Source: Thalassospiraceae bacterium
GTDB taxonomy: Bacteria; Pseudomonadota; Alphaproteobacteria; Rhodospirillales; Magnetovibrionaceae
Direction: 5' to 3'
DNA: 6,473 bases
NCBI GenBank assembly: GCA_030637845.1
Contig: DAOWFT010000053.1
Location: 1 to 6,473, forward strand
This document shows positions 1 to 5,083 of the stretch, one piece after another; the first letter of the stretch is position 1, and each line of letters starts with the position of its first letter. The notes below the pieces were generated by a model. It had not been told where the DNA came from, did no database searches, and was given only the letters and a program-made list of their open reading frames with translations. The position numbers and the translations under genes were made by a program.

Positions 1-931
1 GTTAAAAACCATCCCCGGCCTTGAAAATGCGGCCATTACCCAGCCCGGATACGCCATTGAATATGATTTCGTTGACCCGCGCGAATTAGGCCCAACCCTC
101 GAAACCCGCAGGGTTAAGGGACTTTTTTTCGCCGGACAGATTAACGGCACCACCGGATACGAAGAAGCCGCAGCCCAGGGGCTGGTGGCAGGGGCCAATG
201 CAGCTATGGGGGCGGCCATGTTGGTGGATGGGGGGACAGAAAGCGCAAACTTTGTGGTGGACCGGGCCGAGGGATATATGGGTGTTATGATTGATGACCT
301 TGTGACCCTGGGCACGGAAGAGCCATACCGAATGTTTACGTCCCGGGCCGAATACCGCCTGCGCCTCAGGGCCGATAATGCCGATCAGCGCCTGACGGAG
401 AAGGGGGCTAAAATAGGACTGGTCGGGGCCGCCCGGCAGCAGGCCTTTGCCAAAAAGCTGGGCCGCCTGCAGGACGCGCTGTCCTTGGCCCGGGGGCTGG
501 TGTCTTCGCCGACCAAATTGCAAAAATCAGGCATTCAGGTCAAGCAGGACGGCAGGAAGAGATCCGCCTTTGAAATGCTGGGCATACCCGGAAATACGGT
601 GCAGAGCCTATCCGTCCATTGGCCCGAGCTGGCGGAAATTGACCCCAAAACCGTGGTTCAGATTGAGATTGAGGCCGGATATGCCGATTATATTCACCGC
701 CAAGATGCAGATGTCAGGGCCTTTCGCGCCGATGAGGGGCTGGCGATCCCCGATGGTTTGGATTATGGGGCCATAGCCGGCCTGTCCAATGAGGTGCGAT
801 CCAAGCTGGATACGGTCAGGCCCACCACCATAGGGCAGGCGGCCCGTATTTCAGGGGTAACCCCTGCGGCCCTGACCCGGCTTTTGGCCCATGTCAGGCG
901 CGAGCCTGCGCGGCCCTCCCAAAGCAAATAA
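1..931 (+). CDS. mnmG: MnmG (GidA), tRNA uridine-34 5-carboxymethylaminomethyl modification enzyme, C-terminal half
   Basis: The 5' end is cut off by the window; the frame is open from base 2 and gives 309 residues of a protein that is usually about 620. MnmG is an FAD enzyme that works with the GTPase MnmE to place the (carboxymethyl)aminomethyl group on U34 of certain tRNAs in the cytoplasm. Visible residues 44-67 carry the second GidA family signature (AGQINGTTGYEEAAAQG, then LVAGANA), which is part of the FAD-binding fold. Residues 107-128 (EPYRMFTSRAEYRLRLR) and the C-terminal helical domain around 227-291 (YADYIHRQ, GLSNEVRSKL, IGQAARISGVTPAAL) are also highly conserved in the family; the C-terminal domain contacts MnmE and tRNA. 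The GTG at 185 is an internal valine codon, not a start. The stop is TAA. The reading frame looks intact. Arginine codons include many AGG and almost no CGT. Confidence 0.97.
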   Translation, partial: LKTIPGLENAAITQPGYAIEYDFVDPRELGPTLETRRVKGLFFAGQINGTTGYEEAAAQGLVAGANAAMGAAMLVDGGTESANFVVDRAEGYMGVMIDDLVTLGTEEPYRMFTSRAEYRLRLRADNADQRLTEKGAKIGLVGAARQQAFAKKLGRLQDALSLARGLVSSPTKLQKSGIQVKQDGRKRSAFEMLGIPGNTVQSLSVHWPELAEIDPKTVVQIEIEAGYADYIHRQDADVRAFRADEGLAIPDGLDYGAIAGLSNEVRSKLDTVRPTTIGQAARISGVTPAALTRLLAHVRREPARPSQSK

Positions 932-971
932 AGAGCGACTTTTGCTTGTTTTCAGGCCTATTTCGGGGCTA

Positions 972-987
972 TGTTTCACGTGAAACA
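972..987. promoter_or_regulatory. parS centromere site 1
   Basis: The sequence TGTTTCACGTGAAACA is a perfect 16-bp palindrome and matches the well-known consensus for chromosomal parS, the site where ParB loads. It lies 41 bp after the mnmG stop, in the mnmG-rsmG gap, about 1.6 kb upstream of the parB gene that encodes its ligand. The match with site 2 extends to 19 bases (971-989 and 1019-1037). Identity to the consensus and the adjacent parAB genes make this assignment strong; binding itself is inferred. Confidence 0.95.
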
Positions 988-1019
988 ATTAATTCATATA
1001 GCCCATATCTAAACCGAAA

Positions 1020-1035
1020 TGTTTCACGTGAAACA
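1020..1035. promoter_or_regulatory. parS centromere site 2
   Basis: This is a second perfect copy of TGTTTCACGTGAAACA, 48 bp centre to centre from site 1 and ending 23 bp before the rsmG start codon. ParB loaded here could spread over rsmG, parA and parB. The 32-bp spacer between the two sites is AT-rich, and I see no strong promoter hexamers in it. Confidence 0.95.
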
Positions 1036-1044
1036 ATCGGAGCT

Positions 1045-1052
1045 AAAGAAGG
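1045..1052 (+). promoter_or_regulatory. Ribosome binding site of rsmG
   Basis: The purine run AAAGAAGG lies 6 bases before the ATG at 1059. It decides that start over the in-frame ATG at 1083, which has only a GC-rich stretch upstream. Confidence 0.7.
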
Positions 1053-1058
1053 CCACGA

Positions 1059-1682
1059 ATGACCCAGCCAATAACCGGGCCCATGACCGCAGCTCAGTTT
1101 CAGGCCCAGACCGGGGTGGATGATGCCACCTTGGCCCGGTTGAAAACCTATGCCCAGCTGCTGAAAAAATGGCAGGGGGCCATCAACCTTGTGGGGCCGG
1201 ATACCATAGATCATATGTGGGGCAGGCATTTTCTCGATTCAGCCCAGCTGGCCGAACACATTGGCCGGGGCGATGTGGTGGCCGACCTTGGCAGCGGTGC
1301 GGGCTTCCCCGGAATGGTGCTGGCCATAATGGGTAAAAAGGTACATCTGCTGGAGAGCGATGAAAGAAAATCCACATTCTTATCCACCGTTAATCGCGAA
1401 TGCGCCGCAGGGGCCACCGTGCATACGGGACGCATAGAAACAGCCAAGCACCTAAGGAAAGCCGTAGTGGTGGCCCGCCCCCCTGCGCCCCTTGAAAAAC
1501 TGTTGGATTTGGCTCTTCCCCACAGGATATCCACAGGGAAATGCCTGTTTTTAAAGGGAAAGAGCTGGGATGAGGAATTGACCGAGGCCAAAAAACGCTG
1601 GAATATGCGCATCAACACATGGCCCAGCATAACAGACAGCAATGCGGCCGTTATCGAAATAAATGAGATTTCTCCTTTATAA
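1059..1682 (+). CDS. rsmG: RsmG (GidB), 16S rRNA (guanine-527-N7)-methyltransferase
   Basis: This 207-residue protein is of normal length for RsmG. It uses S-adenosylmethionine to make m7G at position 527 (E. coli numbering) in the 530 loop of 16S rRNA, the site whose loss gives low-level streptomycin resistance in several bacteria. Residues 43-64 (NLVG, then MWGRHFLDSAQL) match the family N-terminal block. VADLGSGAGFPG at 74-85 is the SAM-binding motif I, LLESDERKSTFL at 97-108 follows the second strand, and FLKGK at 164-168 is the late conserved strand. The usual ARA(L/F)APL motif reads ARPPAPL at 139-145. The ATG at 1059 is chosen because an AAGAAGG ribosome site ends 6 bases before it; an in-frame ATG at 1083 lacks one. 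It follows two parS sites and precedes parA by 18 bp, so rsmG, parA and parB are probably co-transcribed. Confidence 0.96.
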   Translation: MTQPITGPMTAAQFQAQTGVDDATLARLKTYAQLLKKWQGAINLVGPDTIDHMWGRHFLDSAQLAEHIGRGDVVADLGSGAGFPGMVLAIMGKKVHLLESDERKSTFLSTVNRECAAGATVHTGRIETAKHLRKAVVVARPPAPLEKLLDLALPHRISTGKCLFLKGKSWDEELTEAKKRWNMRINTWPSITDSNAAVIEINEISPL

Positions 1683-1683
1683 T
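1678..1683 (+). promoter_or_regulatory. Possible -10 element upstream of parA
   Basis: A perfect TATAAT hexamer overlaps the rsmG stop codon and sits 17 bases before the parA ATG. The region 17-18 bp upstream (CGAAAT/TCGAAA) is a poor -35, so the case rests on the -10 alone. If used, it would give parA a very short leader and allow parAB expression independent of rsmG. It may be chance in an AT-rich junction. Confidence 0.22.
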
Positions 1684-1700
1684 CAATAGGTTATATCAAT

Positions 1701-2513
1701 ATGCATGATAGCGAAATAAATATTGGCAACAAAAAAAGACCGCGCATAATTGCCATTGCCAACCAAAAGGGCGGCGTGGGCAAAACCACCACGGCCATAA
1801 ATCTTGCCACCGCACTGGCCGCGGTAAAACAAAGGGTTTTGCTGGTTGATCTTGATCCTCAGGGAAACGCCTCCACCGGGCTGGGCATCGACAGGCGGGA
1901 AAGAAAGCTCGACACCTATCAGGTGGTAATCGGCGGCGCCCGTCTACAAGATGCAATTCATCAATCAGGCATTCCCGGTCTTGATATTGTTCCGGCGGGA
2001 ATGGATTTGTCCGGCGCCGAACTTGAATTGGTTGATGTTGATGAGCGTGAAACCAGATTAAAAAACGCAATTGGCAACGGCGCCGATGAATATGATTACG
2101 TTTTTATTGATTGTCCGCCGGCGCTGGGGTTATTGACGCTTAATGCGCTCATTGCGGCGCAGGCGGTATTGGTTCCGTTGCAGTGTGAATTTTTTGCATT
2201 GGAAGGCGTCAGTCATTTAATCAAAACAATCGAACGGGTGAAAAAAGCATTTAACCCCGAGCTGGAAATACAGGGCATCGTGCTTACCATGTTTGATAAA
2301 CGCAATAATTTGTCCGACCAGGTTGCAAGCGATGTGCGTGAACACTTTGGCGACAAGGTTTATAAAACTGTCATACCGCGCAATGTTCGTGTTTCCGAAG
2401 CACCTTCGTTTGGCAAACCGGTTTTGATGTACGACATGGCCTGTCGTGGTTCTCAGGCCTATTTGCATTTGGCGAGCGAGGTGCTAAAGCGCGAAGGTCA
2501 CAGTATGGTTTAG
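1701..2513 (+). CDS. parA: ParA (Soj-type) chromosome-partitioning ATPase
   Basis: This is a 270-residue cytoplasmic ATPase of the MinD/ParA family. It dimerises on ATP, binds nucleoid DNA nonspecifically and is released by ParB-stimulated hydrolysis, which moves the parS-ParB complex. The deviant Walker A, KGGVGKTT, is at residues 23-30, with signature lysine K23 and P-loop lysine K28. VLLVDLDPQGN at 46-56 is the A' motif; D52 is the likely catalytic aspartate by its spacing from K28. VFIDCPP at 134-140 is Walker B. RNVRVSEAPSFGKP at 227-240 is the conserved late block that includes DNA-contacting arginines in homologues. The short N-terminal tail (about 15 residues) is typical of chromosomal ParA and unlike the longer HTH-bearing plasmid type. 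The ribosome site is weak: an AGG ends 10 bases before the ATG, so translation may be coupled to rsmG. Arginine codon use changes within the gene (see findings). Confidence 0.97.
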   Translation: MHDSEINIGNKKRPRIIAIANQKGGVGKTTTAINLATALAAVKQRVLLVDLDPQGNASTGLGIDRRERKLDTYQVVIGGARLQDAIHQSGIPGLDIVPAGMDLSGAELELVDVDERETRLKNAIGNGADEYDYVFIDCPPALGLLTLNALIAAQAVLVPLQCEFFALEGVSHLIKTIERVKKAFNPELEIQGIVLTMFDKRNNLSDQVASDVREHFGDKVYKTVIPRNVRVSEAPSFGKPVLMYDMACRGSQAYLHLASEVLKREGHSMV

Positions 2514-2539
2514 GCTGCGGCCTAAAAGTTTTTATTTTT
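2509..2539 (+). terminator. Terminator-like hairpin between parA and parB
   Basis: TTTAGGC (2509-2515) and GCCTAAA (2520-2526) are perfect reverse complements, making a 7-bp stem with a TGCG loop. It is followed after two bases by TTTTTATTTTT (2529-2539). The stem includes the parA stop codon. The layout is that of an intrinsic terminator, but the stem is short with only three G-C pairs and the T-run is offset by two bases. A leaky attenuator that lowers parB relative to parA is the most likely role; an mRNA-end or stability element is another option. The function is inferred. Confidence 0.45.
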
Positions 2540-2543
2540 ATAA

Positions 2544-2549
2544 GCGAGG
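2544..2549 (+). promoter_or_regulatory. Ribosome binding site of parB
   Basis: GCGAGG lies 6 bases before the ATG at 2556 and fixes that start. It lies just beyond the T-run of the parA-parB hairpin. Confidence 0.6.
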
Positions 2550-2555
2550 TTTGTT

Positions 2556-3449
2556 ATGTCGGCGGAAAATAAAAAAAGTCGTGGTTTGGGGCGAGGTTTG
2601 TCGGCACTGCTTGGTGACGATATCGACGATACCCCGCAACTGGAAACAGGCGGTGCAGAAAAAGATAAAAAAGTTGCGGTTACAAACATGCACCCTGGCA
2701 AGTACCAGCCCCGTCATGGTTTTAATGAAGATGATCTAAAAGATCTGGCAAATTCCATCCGCGAAAAAGGTGTGCTGCAACCACTGTTGGTAAGGCCGCA
2801 CCCGGGCATTGATGGTGCCTTTGAAATTATTGCTGGCGAGCGTCGTTGGCGCGCGGCGCAACTGGCGCAGGTTCATGAACTGCCGGTAATAATTCGTGAT
2901 TTTGATGACAAGGAAACGCTGGAAGTAGCCCTGATAGAAAACCTGCAACGTCAGGATCTTTCCCCCATCGAAGAGGCCCAAGGCTACCAGCGTTTGCGTG
3001 ATGAGTTTTCCCACACCCAAGAAGTTCTGGCCGATGTGTTGGGCAAAAGCCGCCCCCATGTTGCCAATATGTTGCGTCTTTTATCCCTGCCCGAAAGCGT
3101 AAAAGACATGCTGGACGACGGCAGGCTTTCGGCCGGTCATGCCCGGGCATTGTTGGGCGCCGAAGATCCGGCCGGGGTTGCCGTGGATGTTGTGAAAAAA
3201 GGCCTTAATGTTCGCCAGACCGAAGCCTTGGTAAAATCAGGACGCGGCGGTGGCGGTAAAGGTGCGGGCAAGGGCAAGGGCAAAATAAAAGACGCCGATA
3301 CCCTGGCGCTGGAGCGCGACCTTACCAATCAGCTGGGTCTCAAGGTTGAGGTCCGCGATAAAAAAGGCAAAGGCCAGCTAATAATTAATTATGAAAATCT
3401 GGAACAGCTAGACGGTATTTTGGCCCGGTTAATGCGCGGCGGTGAATAG
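2556..3449 (+). CDS. parB: ParB (Spo0J-type) parS-binding CTPase clamp
   Basis: This 297-residue protein is of typical length. ParB dimers load at parS, close into a CTP-bound clamp and slide to form the partition complex that stimulates ParA. Residues 10-20 (GLGRGLSALLG) are the conserved N-terminal ParA-interacting segment. The CTP-binding ParB/Srx domain spans about 38-150 and shows LQPLLVRP (74-81), GERRWRAA (94-101) and ENLQRQDLSPIEEA (128-141). The helix-turn-helix that reads parS lies around 154-179, ending in LRLLSLP. A Gly/Lys-rich low-complexity linker (about 229-245) leads to the C-terminal dimerisation domain (about 247-297). Its parS targets are the two sites in the mnmG-rsmG gap. 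It ends 27 bp from the convergent holA, with no clear terminator between them. Confidence 0.97.
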   Translation: MSAENKKSRGLGRGLSALLGDDIDDTPQLETGGAEKDKKVAVTNMHPGKYQPRHGFNEDDLKDLANSIREKGVLQPLLVRPHPGIDGAFEIIAGERRWRAAQLAQVHELPVIIRDFDDKETLEVALIENLQRQDLSPIEEAQGYQRLRDEFSHTQEVLADVLGKSRPHVANMLRLLSLPESVKDMLDDGRLSAGHARALLGAEDPAGVAVDVVKKGLNVRQTEALVKSGRGGGGKGAGKGKGKIKDADTLALERDLTNQLGLKVEVRDKKGKGQLIINYENLEQLDGILARLMRGGE

Positions 3450-3476
3450 TTCGTCGTCTGTGTGTATTGGCTTGCG

Positions 3477-4511
3477 TTAGCGCCGCCGCCCGGCGCGCGC
3501 CGCCTGAGCGATTTGGATAAGGGCGCGGTGACACATGGCCGGTGCCGGCAGCCCGGTTGTTTTGCAATCAAGTTCGGCCTGGGTCAGCAATTCAAACGCT
3601 CGAACTAATCGTTCCCGCGGCCAAATACCCAGCTGGGCCTTGAATTGATCTTTGAGCATATAAAAAACAGGCGGACGCAAAGACCGCATGGCATCTTCTG
3701 ATGACTTGCCCCCGTCCATTTCACCGCGGGCAAGATGCAGGCGTTGAAAATGACGCGAGCTTGCCCGTACTACTTGAACCGCATGCACGCCCTCGCCAAA
3801 GGTTTTTTCCAGTGCGGCGTCCAGTTTGTCCATGTTGCCGCTAGCGGCGGCAAAAACCACATCATCCATCGATGTTGCTGCGGCTTCGCTTAATGAGGCA
3901 CGAACATCATCAACGGAAATTTCCCCGGGCTCACCTTTATAAAGGGCAAGCTTTTCAAGCTCGCTGCGGGTTAGCGAGCGATCGGCGCCAAGGCTTTGTT
4001 GCAACAAGGCCATGGCATCACGACTGACGGTCATATTATGTGGGGCAAGGGATTCGCGAATGACATCGGGCAATGACCTGGCATCATCACCATAACATGC
4101 CAAAGCCACGGCGTTTTCGGCGCCTTCAAATAGTTTCCGCAAACCAGAGCGGGGCGATAGCTCGCCCGCCTCAACAATAACCATTGCCCCCGTGGGCGCG
4201 TCCATTTCAAGCAGTGCTGCACAAATATCGCTGCAGCCGTCGGTTGCCTGGCGCACACGAACAACCCGACCGCCACCACCAAACGAAAGTGCGCTGGCCT
4301 CATCGGAAAGACGGGCCGGGTCGGATTTAAGATCGGTTGCAAAAAGTTCAACCACCGAAAACGGATCGCTTAAATCTGCAACTTGTGTTCGGCCCAATAT
4401 TTCGGCGCGTTCTTTAATCAACCCTACGTCCGGGCCGTAAAGTAAAATTGCGCGCAAACCAGTGTCGGGGTTTTCTAAAAACGACCTGATCGCTGCGCCT
4501 TTAATTATCAT
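3477..4511 (-). CDS. holA: DNA polymerase III delta subunit (clamp loader)
   Basis: HolA is the clamp-opening subunit of the DnaX complex: it binds the beta sliding clamp and opens it for loading on primed DNA. The 344-residue length is normal. Residues 18-36 (ALLYGPD-like ILLYGPDVGLIKERA) form the first strand and degenerate P-loop region of the AAA+-like domain I, without a functional Walker A, as expected for delta. LGADRSLTRSELEKLALY at 174-191 is the most recognisable family block, closing domain II. Residues about 210-344 form the helical collar domain, ending in an arginine-rich tail. The ATG overlaps the lptE stop by 4 bp (ATGA) and has no good ribosome site of its own, so translation is probably coupled to lptE. 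The stop is TAA. Confidence 0.94.
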   Translation of the reverse strand: MIIKGAAIRSFLENPDTGLRAILLYGPDVGLIKERAEILGRTQVADLSDPFSVVELFATDLKSDPARLSDEASALSFGGGGRVVRVRQATDGCSDICAALLEMDAPTGAMVIVEAGELSPRSGLRKLFEGAENAVALACYGDDARSLPDVIRESLAPHNMTVSRDAMALLQQSLGADRSLTRSELEKLALYKGEPGEISVDDVRASLSEAAATSMDDVVFAAASGNMDKLDAALEKTFGEGVHAVQVVRASSRHFQRLHLARGEMDGGKSSEDAMRSLRPPVFYMLKDQFKAQLGIWPRERLVRAFELLTQAELDCKTTGLPAPAMCHRALIQIAQAARAGRRR

Positions 4512-5083
4512 TTTGCGCCACTAACCGCTGGCCCCACAGGTTCGGCAGGTTCGGCAGGATTGGTAAAATAAATGGCCATGCGCCGCTCCAGCTGTTCGCC
4601 CATATCGACAATGGCCCGATCACGGGCATCGTTGCCGGCAACAAGCGTTGCATAATCGCTGCCGAGAATGTTGTGACTGACCACGGAAAAAAGCGATCCG
4701 CTGGCAACCTGACGATTGTCGTCGTTTCTAATCAGGCTGTATTTAGCCGTAAGGCGTAAATCGGCACGGGTGGCCGAGGTGTCCCTAGCCACCGCAACGT
4801 TGCTGCTGCTTTCAGACAGGCCAACCCGTAACGAATGGGTGGTCATGGCCGCCGTGCCGCGGGGATGAAGGCGGCGCTCAAGTTCGGTGTGCATCTTTTG
4901 TCCGATGCGATCACTGATGTGGGCAATTGAAATGGCCGACATATTGGCCTCAACTTTTGGATTAGTGGCGGCTTGGCCATAAAGGGGGCGGTAGCCGCAG
5001 GCGGAAACCGCCAGCCCGGAAAAAAGCGCCAGGGCTAAAATCAATAAAGTGCGCGCTTTAAATAATGAGCTAAATAACGACAT
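4508..5083 (-). CDS. lptE: LptE, lipopolysaccharide-assembly outer-membrane lipoprotein
   Basis: LptE plugs the LptD beta-barrel and helps insert lipopolysaccharide into the outer leaflet. The 191-residue protein begins with a lipoprotein signal peptide: basic K9 and R11, a hydrophobic core at 12-26 and a lipobox VSAC ending at C29, followed by GYRPLYG, the usual start of mature LptE in this class. The middle (about 48-172) fits the mixed alpha/beta LptE fold, with I58-R71 as a likely helix (DRIGQKMHTELERRL). The tail from about 174 is proline/alanine-rich (NPAEPAEP) and encoded by a short direct repeat of GGTTCGGCA on the plus strand. The start lies inside the leuS 3' end (14-bp overlap), with AGGA 6 bases upstream. 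LptE sequences diverge strongly, so the call leans on lipobox, size and the leuS-lptE-holA order. Confidence 0.9.
   Translation of the reverse strand: MSLFSSLFKARTLLILALALFSGLAVSACGYRPLYGQAATNPKVEANMSAISIAHISDRIGQKMHTELERRLHPRGTAAMTTHSLRVGLSESSSNVAVARDTSATRADLRLTAKYSLIRNDDNRQVASGSLFSVVSHNILGSDYATLVAGNDARDRAIVDMGEQLERRMAIYFTNPAEPAEPVGPAVSGAK

Noticed and set aside
185..931. A separate 248-residue gene starting at the GTG at 185
   Set aside because: The frame is open upstream to base 2 and the translation there is conserved MnmG; the GTG is an internal valine.
922..953. Terminator after mnmG (AAGCAAA / TTTGCTT inverted repeat)
   Set aside because: The 7-bp stem has only two G-C pairs, a 12-base loop and a weak T-run, so it is unlikely to terminate.
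1211..1642. A 143-residue minus-strand ORF opposite rsmG, and similar antisense ORFs opposite parA, parB and leuS
   Set aside because: They lie opposite well-recognised conserved genes, show no family features and are expected shadows in GC-rich DNA.
2039..2054. Half-palindrome CGTGAAAC inside parA as a third parS site
   Set aside because: Only the right half fits; the 16-mer matches the consensus at about 11 positions and is not palindromic.
3480..3496. GC-rich hairpin (GCGCCG / CGGCGC) at the holA 3' end as a terminator
   Set aside because: There is no T-run on either strand, and the GC repeat is explained by the arginine/alanine-rich C-terminus of HolA.
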